DNA of 64,000 nucleotides from Candidatus Centipeda massiliensis (GTDB taxonomy: Bacteria; Bacillota; Negativicutes; Selenomonadales; Selenomonadaceae). The translations under genes and the position numbers were made by a program. The notes under the pieces are model-generated. The model did not search any database and was not told the DNA's origin. It was given only the letters and a program-made list of their open reading frames with translations. The stretch lies in assembly GCF_900290285.1 (NCBI RefSeq), contig NZ_LT985755.1:324431-388430 (forward strand), written 5' to 3'. This document shows positions 32,546 through 41,338 of the stretch, one piece after another; the first letter of the stretch is position 1, and every line of letters starts with the position of its first letter.

Positions 32546-33679
32546 TCATTCGCCGCGCAGGATAATCGCGGGATCTACATTCGTCGCAATGCGCACGGGT
32601 AGGAGCGATGCAAGCCCCGTGACAAAGATGGACATGACAAGCGCGACGACGACAATAGTCGCCGAGAACTCGATGCCGCGCCCGAATACGTTGACGCTGA
32701 CACTCTGGGCAAAGAGATAGCCAAAGCCCGAGCCGAGCACGCCGCCGAGCGCACCGAGAAGGCACCCCTCGCCGAAGAACTCAGCGACAATGTGACGGTT
32801 GTCCGCACCGAGTGCCTTTTTCAGACCGATCTCGCGGCGACGCTCCGTCACAATCGCCATCATCGTGGTCGAGACGCAGATCAGCGTCAGGACGAGGACG
32901 ACGACGGTGACGATGAGCACGAGTGCCTGCAGTTTCCCGAGCACCGTGCCCTCGGACTGTGCAATCTGCTTGACGAGCTGGGGCTGAACGCCGGGGACAT
33001 CCGTGCGAATCTTCTCCTCTGCGCGCGTCAGCTCATCCTGCCCCGCGACAACGGAGACCTGCGCGAGGCTCAGCTCGCCGGGGCGTTCCTTCATGCTCTG
33101 CATATCGGGCAGGGAAACAAAGACAAAATTCTCTTCGTTTCCGCCCGTGCGGACGATGCCGGACACGCGGTAATCACTCACAATCGTGCCCTCGCCGCCC
33201 GATACGGTAATCGTATCGCCGGGATTCACGCGCAGCTTCGCCGCAACCCCCGCGCCGAGCAGGATCTCCTTCTCGCCCGGTGTCGGCCAGTCGCCGCGAA
33301 TCTGCCAATACGGGCTGACCTCCTGCAGGACGGCGAAGTCCGTGCCGCCCGCCATCACCGTCTGATGGTTGATGAGAAGGGTATCATACAGGAACGGTGT
33401 GATGCCGACGATCTCATAGCCCGAGAGGGACTTGCGCACGGCGGCAACCGAATCCTCCTGAATCGCGCCCTTGTCTGTCCCCGGCAGGATAAGGAGGTTC
33501 GCACCGTAGGCGCGGAACGCACGCCCCATCTGTTCGGGGACTTCCTTGTAGACCGTAATCATGCCCGAGATGATCGTCGCCCCGATGGCAACGGCGAGCA
33601 GAGCGATTGCCATGCGTGCACGCCGCCGCAGCAGGGAATTGGCGACCATGATAAAGAACATTTTATATCGATTCATCAT
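32546..33679 (-). CDS. FtsX-like permease 1 of the iron operon
   Basis: 377 residues: N-terminal span (MAIALLAVAIGATIISG), an extracytoplasmic MacB-like domain of about 210 residues (GANLLILPG, DTLLINHQTVMAGG), and three C-terminal spans with VTERRREIGLKKALGADNRHI, the FtsX core. Works with the second permease and the ATPase. Substrate not established; conserved in P19/FTR1 loci. Confidence 0.9.
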   Translation of the reverse strand: MMNRYKMFFIMVANSLLRRRARMAIALLAVAIGATIISGMITVYKEVPEQMGRAFRAYGANLLILPGTDKGAIQEDSVAAVRKSLSGYEIVGITPFLYDTLLINHQTVMAGGTDFAVLQEVSPYWQIRGDWPTPGEKEILLGAGVAAKLRVNPGDTITVSGGEGTIVSDYRVSGIVRTGGNEENFVFVSLPDMQSMKERPGELSLAQVSVVAGQDELTRAEEKIRTDVPGVQPQLVKQIAQSEGTVLGKLQALVLIVTVVVLVLTLICVSTTMMAIVTERRREIGLKKALGADNRHIVAEFFGEGCLLGALGGVLGSGFGYLFAQSVSVNVFGRGIEFSATIVVVALVMSIFVTGLASLLPVRIATNVDPAIILRGE

Positions 33680-33682
33680 TCA

Positions 33683-34966
33683 TCACCTGCCATAGAGAAC
33701 CTCTGCCGGCTGCAGCGACAGAAGCATACGAATCGCGGGCACGCTCCCGATAATCAGCACGAGCGACATGAGCACGGCAATGATCGGAATGACGTACGGA
33801 TTGACTGCAATGCCCGAGCCAAAGACATTCTCACCAATGAGCTGGGCAAAGCCGAGTCCCACGACGTAGCCAAGAATGCCGCCGAGGATGCCTGCAATAA
33901 AGATCTCCGCGAGAACGGAGAGCACGACGGCGCGATTCGTCGCGCCAAGTGCCTTCAGGAGTCCCAGCTCGCGGCTGCGCTCCATGATGTTCGCACTGAT
34001 GAGGTTGCTGACGCCAAGGCTCGAGGAGAGCAGCGACAAAACCGTAATCAGCAGCATAAGGAGCTGCGTCTTGCCGAGAATCTTGCCCTCGGACTCTGCG
34101 ATCTGGCGCACGGGATGCGCCGCCGCATTGTGCATGACCTCCTCAATCTGATAGGCAATCGATCCGACGTACGACGTGCAGTACCAGATATCATACTCTG
34201 CCTGCGAGAGTGACTTCGGATTCTCCGCCGCCTTGCGCGCAAGATCATTCTCCGGCGTCGTCATTGCACTGACCTCCACCTGATCGATCTTGCCTGCCGC
34301 ATTCGCAAGCTCTTGTGCACAAGCGAGCGAACCGACGATCTGATTCTCCTCCTCGCCGCCGCCCGAAAGGATGCCGGTAACCATCAACGTGCCGTCCGAA
34401 CCGTCCGACTTCTTGTAGGAAATCGTACTGCCTGTGGTAACGCCGAGCTTCTGTGCGAGCTTCGTACCGACGAGTACCTGATCCGTCTGCGTATCATCCG
34501 CCCAGCTGCCATCGACATGCCACCACGACTTCATGAATTTCACGCCCGTGGTATAGACCTCATCCGTCGGCAGCGTGAGCGTGTGCTCGAACCACGTGCC
34601 GAAGAACGGAACCGTCTCACCGTCCGCGAGCGTGATGTTCGTCGTCAATGACGGTGAGAACGCCACGATATTGTTCGTCCAGAAAATCGTCTTGATGTTG
34701 CCGAGATCCGCCTCATCCAAATACTCGCGATGTGTGCTCTTCGTCGTCTCCACGCCGTAGAGATCCTTGAGCACCATCGAGTTGCGGGGCGTGACCGTGA
34801 TGTTCGCACCGAATGCCTTCAGCTCCTGATTGACCTTCTCACCGATGTCGAACATGACATTCAGCATGGCAGTCGCGAGCGAGACGCCGAGCGCAACCGT
34901 CAGTGCGATGAGGATAAACCTTCCGCGCTGACGGATGAGCGCCCCTTTTACCATTTGCCAAAACAT
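33683..34966 (-). CDS. FtsX-like permease 2 of the iron operon
   Basis: 427 residues. N-terminal span (GRFILIALTVALGVSLATAML), a large extracytoplasmic domain (GANITVTPRNSMVL, TDQVLVGTKLAQKLG), and C-terminal spans with IMERSRELGLLKALGATNRAVV. Its sequence differs from its neighbour, so the transporter is probably a heterodimer. Ribosome site GGAGG. Follows the DUF2318 gene by 21 nt. Confidence 0.9.
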   Translation of the reverse strand: MFWQMVKGALIRQRGRFILIALTVALGVSLATAMLNVMFDIGEKVNQELKAFGANITVTPRNSMVLKDLYGVETTKSTHREYLDEADLGNIKTIFWTNNIVAFSPSLTTNITLADGETVPFFGTWFEHTLTLPTDEVYTTGVKFMKSWWHVDGSWADDTQTDQVLVGTKLAQKLGVTTGSTISYKKSDGSDGTLMVTGILSGGGEEENQIVGSLACAQELANAAGKIDQVEVSAMTTPENDLARKAAENPKSLSQAEYDIWYCTSYVGSIAYQIEEVMHNAAAHPVRQIAESEGKILGKTQLLMLLITVLSLLSSSLGVSNLISANIMERSRELGLLKALGATNRAVVLSVLAEIFIAGILGGILGYVVGLGFAQLIGENVFGSGIAVNPYVIPIIAVLMSLVLIIGSVPAIRMLLSLQPAEVLYGR

Positions 34967-34987
34967 GGCTTTCCTCCTCTCATGCCG

Positions 34988-36253
34988 TCACCGGAAGTGA
35001 ATGCGTGCCGCTTCCAGCGTATCCGCCGAGATCTGCACGCTGCCGCCCGCTACGCGGTACTCCACGGGGATCGGGTTGCAGCCGCCCGGGAGGCCAATCG
35101 TCGCCTTGTTCATGACAACGTCGCAGAGGCGGCAAACAATCTGTCCGTCACGCTCGAAGTAACCCGTCGCACCGCAGATCTCACATGCGTCAAGACCCAC
35201 ACCGAACGCGGAGCCGCCCTTCTGTACGATGATGACACGCACATCCGTTCCATCCGAAGCGCGAAAGGCATAGCGGTGGAGATGTCCGTCGGAAACCTCC
35301 TCAAGCGGAATCTGCACGAGTCCGTCCTCCGCCTTGACCGCAACGGCAGGGACAAGCTGCTCCTTCTTGTTCGCATACCAGCCGCCGACACTTGAAATGA
35401 GTATCGTCAGAACGAGCATTGCGAGAAGCCCTGAACCCCAACGCTTGCGCCGAATCGCACGCGCGAGCAGCTGACGGTACTGCGCGGGATTTGCCCAGAG
35501 CGGACGCTCGGGGCGTGGCTGCAAAAAGAGCGTAATGGGCACGAGAATGGAAACGAAGTAGACGACATAGATGATTTTGTTCTGGTTATCGATAAACGGC
35601 GCCATAAAGGGGATGAGCGCCTCCGCGCCAAATACCTGCCGCGCCATCATAACCGTCATGACAAAGATGATCTGCTGCACGGCGGTCGCAGCGATCTGCA
35701 CGGTAAAGACAAAGACGAGCCGCCCGTGATTAAGCGCCGCCGCCGCATGATACGCCAGATACCCCGAGAGGAAGCCGAGGAAGATGCCGCCGAGAAAACC
35801 GAGCATCTTGACAAAGAAAATGAGGGTAAAGTAGTCCCCCATCGCAACCTGAACCGTACCAACAGGGATCAGCCAGAGTTCAAGTCCGTGATAGAGGAAG
35901 ATACCAAGTGCAAGCGCCCCCGTCCCAATACGGAAGACGCGCTCCTCCTTCGTTGTCCATTCACGATGCAGACTGCGCAGGAGGATCGTACAGAGAACGA
36001 GCGCGCCCACGAGATCGACACCGATCGCCATGCTCTCGAAAATCTCGCGATTGACTGCGGACTTTGTACCAACACGCACGGCAGTCATAAAGAGCGAGAG
36101 GAAAAACCCCCACTTCAAAACGCGCACAAACGTATGGCGGATGCTTTGATTCGGCAGGGGCAGAATGATTGCAAGCAGAATACCGAGCGGCACGGCGAGC
36201 TTGATGCTCTCTTCGAGCGCCGGTACCAATTGTTGTAAAAACGCCTGTAACAT
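34988..36253 (-). CDS. DUF2318 Fe-S-containing membrane protein of the P19/FTR1 system
   Basis: 421 residues. Eight or so membrane spans fill residues 1-290. The C-terminal domain outside the membrane contains LDACEICGATGYFERDGQIVCRLCDVVMNKATIG-PGGCNPIPVEY in pieces: two CxxC pairs plus a later Cys, the DUF2318 hallmark. Related proteins occur beside P19 in Campylobacter (Cj1660) and are thought to handle metal or electrons. Its exact role is not known to me. Confidence 0.88.
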   Translation of the reverse strand: MLQAFLQQLVPALEESIKLAVPLGILLAIILPLPNQSIRHTFVRVLKWGFFLSLFMTAVRVGTKSAVNREIFESMAIGVDLVGALVLCTILLRSLHREWTTKEERVFRIGTGALALGIFLYHGLELWLIPVGTVQVAMGDYFTLIFFVKMLGFLGGIFLGFLSGYLAYHAAAALNHGRLVFVFTVQIAATAVQQIIFVMTVMMARQVFGAEALIPFMAPFIDNQNKIIYVVYFVSILVPITLFLQPRPERPLWANPAQYRQLLARAIRRKRWGSGLLAMLVLTILISSVGGWYANKKEQLVPAVAVKAEDGLVQIPLEEVSDGHLHRYAFRASDGTDVRVIIVQKGGSAFGVGLDACEICGATGYFERDGQIVCRLCDVVMNKATIGLPGGCNPIPVEYRVAGGSVQISADTLEAARIHFR

Positions 36254-36274
36254 TGTAATAACCCTTTCCTACTA

Positions 36275-36301
36275 GAAAAGCCGCCGTCCCCGAAGGACGG
36301 C
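36275..36301 (-). terminator. Hairpin between p19 and the DUF2318 gene
   Basis: Minus strand GCCGTCC, loop TTCGG, GGACGGC (36283-36301), then GGCTTTTCT. A stable hairpin with a short T tract; it may be a partial terminator that lowers expression of the downstream membrane genes, or it may protect the upstream mRNA end. Confidence 0.5.
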
Positions 36302-36374
36302 AGCCATTCTAATTCCGGCAGGACAATGTGCAGCACAGGAATCCCGCGCCGTCATCGTCCGGGAGCAGCTGAAA

Positions 36375-36944
36375 TTACCACTTACGCGGAACGTATTTGA
36401 ACACCCAGCTCATCTTGACCGGCTCGGTCCAGAAATGACCCGGAACGCCCGTCTCCTTGTCGGTGTGGAGCATGTAGTTCTGACGTGCGGGACTGTCGAT
36501 CGAGAACTCGCAGTCATAGGTGCCCGCGCCGAGCATCTTGACATTCGCGCCGTAGTGCGGGCCGTCGTCTGCGCTCATCGGCATGAAGACGCCCTCAAGG
36601 CTCTCGCCCGTCTCACGCTTCGTGAACTTGTAGTGCACCGTCAGATAGGGAATCCACTCGCCGACACCGAAGCCGCAGTCATTGCCCTCAGTTGCATGGA
36701 TATCCGTCTCAATGTGGATATCTGCCTGATCTGCCGGGAGGCTCATGCCGGCAGGCTCCATCGTGACCGGCTGGAAGTACACGAGCGCAACCTTGAAGTG
36801 GTTCGTCGTATCCTCGATCTCGTCGCCGATCGGGAACTCCTCGAATGCTGCTTCGCTGACATTCGCATTGATCGCGAACGTGGAGAACGCGACAGCACCG
36901 ATTGCAAGTGCCTTCTTGAGCATGCTGAAACTGGATTTCTTCAT
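36375..36944 (-). CDS. P19/Tpd-type periplasmic iron-transport protein
   Basis: 189 residues with a signal peptide (LKKALAIGAVAFSTFAINANVSEA). The mature part EEFPIGDE, PAGMSLPADQADIHIETDIHAT, GEWIPYLTVHYKF, FMPMSADDGPHYGANV and the C-terminal YMLHTD...PGHFW match the P19/FtrA-P19 family, which binds copper and iron through Met and His residues. The ATG at 36944 follows AAGGAGG by 8 nt. It lies directly after the FTR1 permease gene, as in Campylobacter and Yersinia systems. Confidence 0.93.
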   Translation of the reverse strand: MKKSSFSMLKKALAIGAVAFSTFAINANVSEAAFEEFPIGDEIEDTTNHFKVALVYFQPVTMEPAGMSLPADQADIHIETDIHATEGNDCGFGVGEWIPYLTVHYKFTKRETGESLEGVFMPMSADDGPHYGANVKMLGAGTYDCEFSIDSPARQNYMLHTDKETGVPGHFWTEPVKMSWVFKYVPRKW

Positions 36945-36995
36945 GGGATAATCCTCCTTGGTAAAGATGAACACTGCTCCCTCTTACGGGAAAGA

Positions 36996-38192
36996 TTACG
37001 CCTCTGCCGCAGCAGAGCGTTTTCTATATGATACCATTGCGGCAGCAAACGCAATCAGCAGAAGCTGCGGCACAACGGTTTCATAGGTGGGATAAAGTCC
37101 GAGCAGATCAATGCTCGGCACGGGAATCGCCTCAATGACGGATGTGGAGATCACATCTGCCTCCTGCAGTTCCTTGAGTCCGCCGCCGAGGAAGGTGACC
37201 GCAAGGATAAACATAAATGCGCTCGTCACCTTGAAGAACGGGCCAATGGGAATGCGCAGCGCACCGCGCTGCATGAGGAAGAAGAGCAGAGCAAGTGCGG
37301 CACACGCAGCGACAAAGCCGCCCCAAATCATGTCGACATCGCCGATGGCGTTGTTGAAGAGTGCCTGATAGAAGAGAATGACCTCCGCACCTTCACGATA
37401 GACGGCGAGGAATACCGCAAACCCGAGGGCGCGGGACTTGCCGGTCGAGAGCGTCAGCTTCACCTGCTTGTCAATATAGGACTTCCATGCCTTGGCGTTG
37501 GACTTGCCGCCCATCCATGCTGATGTACCCAAGAGGACAAGCACGGCGAAGAGAGCGGTACAGCCCTCGATGATCTCACGCCCGGAGCCGGTCGTCGTCG
37601 TATTGTCAAGAACTTCAACAAAAAGATAAGCCGAGATAAAGCTTGCAATAACCCCGACAATCGCCCAGTTGTAGACCGTGGAGAGTTCCTTCTCGTGCCC
37701 GGCACGCCCGAGATAGGCGATGATGCCGACGAGCACGAGGATCGCCTCAACGCCCTCACGCAGAAGAATCAGAAACGCCTGCAGGAACATCCCCCAGCCG
37801 CCCGACTGCACACCCGCCGTTTCAAGGGTTGTCACTTCCGTCTGAACCATATCGAGAAGTTTCTTTCCCTCGGCCTCTACCTCGGACTGCGGCGCACCCG
37901 CGCGGATCGCCTTTTTCAGCGTGTAGAACTGGTACTCCGTGAGGTTCGCACTCTTGGAGGAGATCCCGCTGCGCACGGCACTCTCAAGGCCGTCCTTTTC
38001 GTAGATGCCGTAGTAAATATCATTGACGGCATCCTTCGCCCCCTCCGCATTGCCCGTTTGGTAGATGGTATAGACATTCTCCATTTCAGCGGCGATGTGG
38101 TCGTGGATCTGCTGCCATGTCTGCGCAGCATCGGTGGACGCCGCCGGCAGAAACAGGCAAAGAGCCATAATAAACACAAAGAGTTTTCTCAT
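36996..38192 (-). CDS. FTR1-family iron permease
   Basis: 398 residues. Signal peptide, an extracytoplasmic helical region (about 25-130), then seven membrane spans. Two REGxE iron-binding motifs are visible: LLREGVEAIL near 145 and VYREGAEVIL near 265. FTR1 moves ferric iron, usually after oxidation or with a periplasmic partner. It pairs with P19 downstream and sits behind tonB. Confidence 0.93.
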   Translation of the reverse strand: MRKLFVFIMALCLFLPAASTDAAQTWQQIHDHIAAEMENVYTIYQTGNAEGAKDAVNDIYYGIYEKDGLESAVRSGISSKSANLTEYQFYTLKKAIRAGAPQSEVEAEGKKLLDMVQTEVTTLETAGVQSGGWGMFLQAFLILLREGVEAILVLVGIIAYLGRAGHEKELSTVYNWAIVGVIASFISAYLFVEVLDNTTTTGSGREIIEGCTALFAVLVLLGTSAWMGGKSNAKAWKSYIDKQVKLTLSTGKSRALGFAVFLAVYREGAEVILFYQALFNNAIGDVDMIWGGFVAACAALALLFFLMQRGALRIPIGPFFKVTSAFMFILAVTFLGGGLKELQEADVISTSVIEAIPVPSIDLLGLYPTYETVVPQLLLIAFAAAMVSYRKRSAAAEA

Positions 38193-38225
38193 TGGATTGC
38201 TCGTTTCCTCCCATTCTCGTGCACG

Positions 38226-38876
38226 CTATTTGATGTTGCGCGCAGGCTTCATGTTAAAGTAAACAGGGCACTGCATATCGGATTCCATCGGCTGCCCGTT
38301 CATATCCTTCGCAGGCTCGAACTTCCACTGCTTCTCGACAATGCGCCGTGCCATGCGGTCATAGAGTGCATTTCCCGAGGAAACCTGTATGCGCGTGCTG
38401 ATGACCTTTCCGTCTGTGCCGATGCGTGCCGAAACGGCGATGCGTCCCTTGAACTGAATCACGCCGTATGGCGGCTGCTCTGCATGAAGGATCTTGCCCG
38501 GCATGCCGATCTGCTTGCCCTCGCCGGAGCGCAGAACCTTCGGTTCCTCCGGCTTGTCCGCCGTTTCCTCGACTTCCTTCAGGATCTCCGTAATGGCTTC
38601 CTCAGGAACCTCCGCCTCAACCACGGCAGGTTCCTCTTCCACCTGTTCCGGTTCGGGCGGTGGGGGCGGCGGCGGAGGAGGTTCCTCCTCCGGCTGCTCC
38701 TCCTCGGGAGGACCTGGATCATCCGCGAGTTCGACCCACTCCATCGGCTCCTCCTGCGGAGGTGCTTCCAGCGCTTTGAATACGTGCGGAATCAGGATCG
38801 TCAGAAAGAGCCACGCAATGATGTGAAAGAAGAACGCGAGAACAAAGGCGAGACGCCAATGTGTCTGATAGTGCAC
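38226..38876 (-). CDS. tonB: TonB energy-transducing protein
   Basis: 216 residues: N-terminal anchor (RLAFVLAFFFHIIAWLFLTIL), a Pro/Glu-rich spacer (EEEQPEEEPPPPPPPPP), and a C-terminal TonB domain with GRIAVSARIGTDGKVISTRIQVSSGNALYD (in pieces) and QWKFEPA. A GTG at 38876 directly follows the exbD stop, with GGGAGGGG upstream. It carries proton-motive energy to outer-membrane receptors, showing that the organism is diderm. No receptor gene is in the window. Confidence 0.93.
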   Translation of the reverse strand: MHYQTHWRLAFVLAFFFHIIAWLFLTILIPHVFKALEAPPQEEPMEWVELADDPGPPEEEQPEEEPPPPPPPPPEPEQVEEEPAVVEAEVPEEAITEILKEVEETADKPEEPKVLRSGEGKQIGMPGKILHAEQPPYGVIQFKGRIAVSARIGTDGKVISTRIQVSSGNALYDRMARRIVEKQWKFEPAKDMNGQPMESDMQCPVYFNMKPARNIK

Positions 38877-39287
38877 TCAGACCCCTCCCGTCTCCGTCGC
38901 GATGGACACATGACGCGTCCCCGCTTCCTTGAGCGCATCGAACACGGTAACAACGAACTGATAGTCCGCCTTGCGGTCACCGCGCACGACAAAGACCGTA
39001 TCGGGATCATCCGCAAGCTGTGTCTTGACCCGCGCCGTCAGTTCCCGCGTCGGCTCCTCATCACGGTCGAAGAGCACCTTGCCGTCCTCCGTCACCGTAA
39101 TGGATACAATGTGGGGACGCGTATCCTGCTTTGCGCTCGCCGCCTGCGGGAGACTCACCTGCACCGTGCTCGCGTTCACCATATACATCGTACTGAGCAT
39201 AAAGAACACGAGCAAAAAGAGCATAATGTCGATCATCGGGATAATCATGACGAGCGGCTCGCGCACCTCATGAAAATTACGACGCAT
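38877..39287 (-). CDS. exbD: ExbD biopolymer transport protein
   Basis: 136 residues. One N-terminal span (PLVMIIPMIDIMLFLLVFFML) with the conserved Asp in MIDIM that carries protons, then a periplasmic domain (SITVTEDGKVLFD, VVRGDRKADY). The ATG at 39287 follows GGAGG. It overlaps the exbB end by 11 bp. Confidence 0.94.
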   Translation of the reverse strand: MRRNFHEVREPLVMIIPMIDIMLFLLVFFMLSTMYMVNASTVQVSLPQAASAKQDTRPHIVSITVTEDGKVLFDRDEEPTRELTARVKTQLADDPDTVFVVRGDRKADYQFVVTVFDALKEAGTRHVSIATETGGV

Positions 39288-39903
39288 GAGAACGCCCTCC
39301 ATCCGTTGCGGCAAAGCCCGCCAACAAGGTATTCATTGTCTTTTCAAGCAGCGTCAGCATCGTATCCATGCGCTGGGCAAAATAGGTATGCACAACAAGC
39401 GAAAAGATCGCGACAAGCAGTCCCGTCGCCGTTGCAACGAGCGCCTCACCGATGCCGCCCGTAATCGCCATTGGCTGCCCCGCCTGCAGGTTGAAGACAC
39501 TGAACGACTGGATCATACCCGAGATCGTACCGAGGAGTCCGAGCAGCGGTGCAAGCGTGACGATTGTCGAAAGGTAATTGAGACGTGCGCGCAGCAGCAT
39601 TGCCGCCTCGCCGTATACCGCCTCCAATGTCATGGGGACATCCTCCCCCGCTGCACGCGCATCAAGCGCACTGTTCACAAGATAGGCGACCATATTGTCC
39701 TTGTCTTTGGCGGCAGACGCGGCTTCCTCCACCTTCCGTCCCCGCAGCGCCTTCGAGACATCCGCCTCAAGCGCCCGCGCACCTTGCGCGGCACGACGGT
39801 AGAGCAAAAATCGATCAATCGCAATCGCCGCCACCGTGAGCGAGCACAGGAGCAACAAGTACATTACCGGTCCGCCTTTTTCAAAGAGTTCTGCACTGGT
39901 CAA
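39277..39903 (-). CDS. exbB: ExbB/MotA-TolQ family proton-channel protein
   Basis: 208 residues. First span GGPVMYLLLLCSLTVAAIAIDRF, then the characteristic LNYLSTIVTLAPLLGLLGTISGMIQSF (in pieces) and GIGEALVATATGLLVAIFSLVVHTYF. A TTG at 39903 is preferred, preceded by AAGGAAGG; an in-frame GTG further upstream has no ribosome site. First gene of the iron operon behind a Fur-type promoter. Confidence 0.93.
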   Translation of the reverse strand: MTSAELFEKGGPVMYLLLLCSLTVAAIAIDRFLLYRRAAQGARALEADVSKALRGRKVEEAASAAKDKDNMVAYLVNSALDARAAGEDVPMTLEAVYGEAAMLLRARLNYLSTIVTLAPLLGLLGTISGMIQSFSVFNLQAGQPMAITGGIGEALVATATGLLVAIFSLVVHTYFAQRMDTMLTLLEKTMNTLLAGFAATDGGRSHAS

Positions 39904-39964
39904 AAAGAACACCTTCCTTATCAAATGCACAGATATATGCGTAATTACCTATGGATTCGTTGTA

Positions 39965-39981
39965 TATCATTGAGAATGATA
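39965..39981. promoter_or_regulatory. Fur-like box upstream of exbB
   Basis: TATCATT-GAG-AATGATA, perfect 7-bp arms. It lies about 20-35 nt downstream of the predicted transcription start, a repressor position. A 13/17 match overlaps the fur promoter. Fur binding is inferred. Confidence 0.7.
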
Positions 39982-40008
39982 CACCTTGTTAGACGTAAGT
40001 CGCTATTA

Positions 40009-40037
40009 AGTATAGCTCCATGGAGAGTGATTGTCAA
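40009..40037 (-). promoter_or_regulatory. Promoter of the iron-uptake operon
   Basis: Minus strand TTGACA (40032-40037), 17 nt, TATACT (40009-40014): near-consensus sigma-A. The leader to exbB is about 100 nt and holds the Fur-like box. Confidence 0.8.
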
Positions 40038-40069
40038 TATAAATTTAATGAAATTATCAGTATCAATCC

Positions 40070-41266
40070 TCATTCATGTGTTTCATTGTATGATTTTGCC
40101 AACTTTTGAAAACGCGGCAGGGCGCGTTCAATCATTGCCGTGCGTACGCAGTATGCCGCACGGAAGTATCCGGGACAGCCGAAGTCCCGCCCCGGTACAA
40201 GGAGCAGATCAAACTCCCGTGCCCGCGCGCAAAATGCCGCATCATCCTTCTCAAGTGCCTTTGGAAAGAGGTAGAAGGCTCCCTGTGGCTTCATGCAGGA
40301 AAAACCCGCGGCAGTCAGCCCTTCATAGAGCAATGCCGCATTGTGTGCATACGTGCTGAGATCGGCCGTCTTTCCTACGCAGCGCGCGATAACGAGCTGC
40401 CAAAGGGACGGCGCGTTGACGTGCGTCAGGACACGCGCTGCACCTGCAATGGCACCGTAGACGCGCGCAAAATCCGCGACAGAATCCGGCACAACGATGT
40501 AGCCGATGCGCTCGCCCGGCAAGGAAAAGGACTTGCTGTAGGAGTAGCAGACAATCGTGTTGTCATAGTAGAGCGGAATGCACGGGACGGTATTACCATC
40601 GTAGACAATCTCGCGATACGGCTCATCTGCGATGATAAAGATCGGATGCCCGAACTCCGTCTCCTTTCGGCATAAGAGTTCGGCAAGCTGACGAATGACC
40701 GACACGCTGTAGACCGCACCGCTCGGATTGTTCGGCGAGTTTATGATGACGGCTTTTGTGTGCGGTGTGACTGCCGCTTCGAGTGCCGTGAAGTCGATCT
40801 GGAAATCATCCGTCTTCGCGGGCACAACGACGAGCCGCCCCCCGCACGCCTCGACAAAGACGCGGTACTCCGGGAAGAACGGCGCAATCGTGACGAACTC
40901 ATCGCCCGGCTCCGTCAGTGCCTTGCACGTGATTGTCACGGATGCTGCTGCGCCCGCCGTCAAAAAGAGATTTTTCCCTGCAAACTGCGTTCCGAAGCGC
41001 TTGTTCAGATCGGCGGCCAGCATCTCGCGCACCTGTGGCTTGCCGGGGGCAATCGTATAGCCGTGCACCTCCATCGGATCACTGTGTACGAGGATGTCGA
41101 TGGCGGCATCGCGGATGAAGTCCGGCGTTGGCACGTTCGGATTGCCGAGACTGAAGTCAAAGACATTCTCCGCACCGACCTGTGCCGCACGCATCTGTCC
41201 GTATTCGAAGATCGTGCGGATGGTGGACTTCTTCGTGCCAAGTTCATACATCTGTTCCGAGACCAT
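40070..41266 (-). CDS. PLP-dependent aminotransferase (class I/II)
   Basis: 398 residues. FDFSLGNPNVPTP, GKPQVREML, LTAGAAASVTI, INSPNNPSGAVYS, IIADEPYREIVYDG and YSYSKSFSLPGERIGYIV (PLP lysine in SKSFS) are typical of aspartate-aminotransferase fold type I enzymes. Substrate not determinable here. The ATG at 41266 follows GGAG by 8 nt. Its 3' end lies close to the divergent-looking region before exbB, which is on the same strand. Confidence 0.9.
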   Translation of the reverse strand: MVSEQMYELGTKKSTIRTIFEYGQMRAAQVGAENVFDFSLGNPNVPTPDFIRDAAIDILVHSDPMEVHGYTIAPGKPQVREMLAADLNKRFGTQFAGKNLFLTAGAAASVTITCKALTEPGDEFVTIAPFFPEYRVFVEACGGRLVVVPAKTDDFQIDFTALEAAVTPHTKAVIINSPNNPSGAVYSVSVIRQLAELLCRKETEFGHPIFIIADEPYREIVYDGNTVPCIPLYYDNTIVCYSYSKSFSLPGERIGYIVVPDSVADFARVYGAIAGAARVLTHVNAPSLWQLVIARCVGKTADLSTYAHNAALLYEGLTAAGFSCMKPQGAFYLFPKALEKDDAAFCARAREFDLLLVPGRDFGCPGYFRAAYCVRTAMIERALPRFQKLAKSYNETHE

Positions 41267-41293
41267 ATAATGCACTCCTTTTTCAAAAGAAAG

Positions 41294-41327
41294 GGTGCCC
41301 CCGCCACCATACAACGGCAGGGGCACC
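41294..41327 (-). terminator. Terminator after the M18 aminopeptidase gene
   Basis: Minus strand GGTGCCCCTGCC, 10-nt loop, GGCGGGGGCACC, followed by CTTTCTTTT. Lies just before the aminotransferase ribosome site. Confidence 0.75.
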
Positions 41328-41338
41328 TGCAACCCGAC

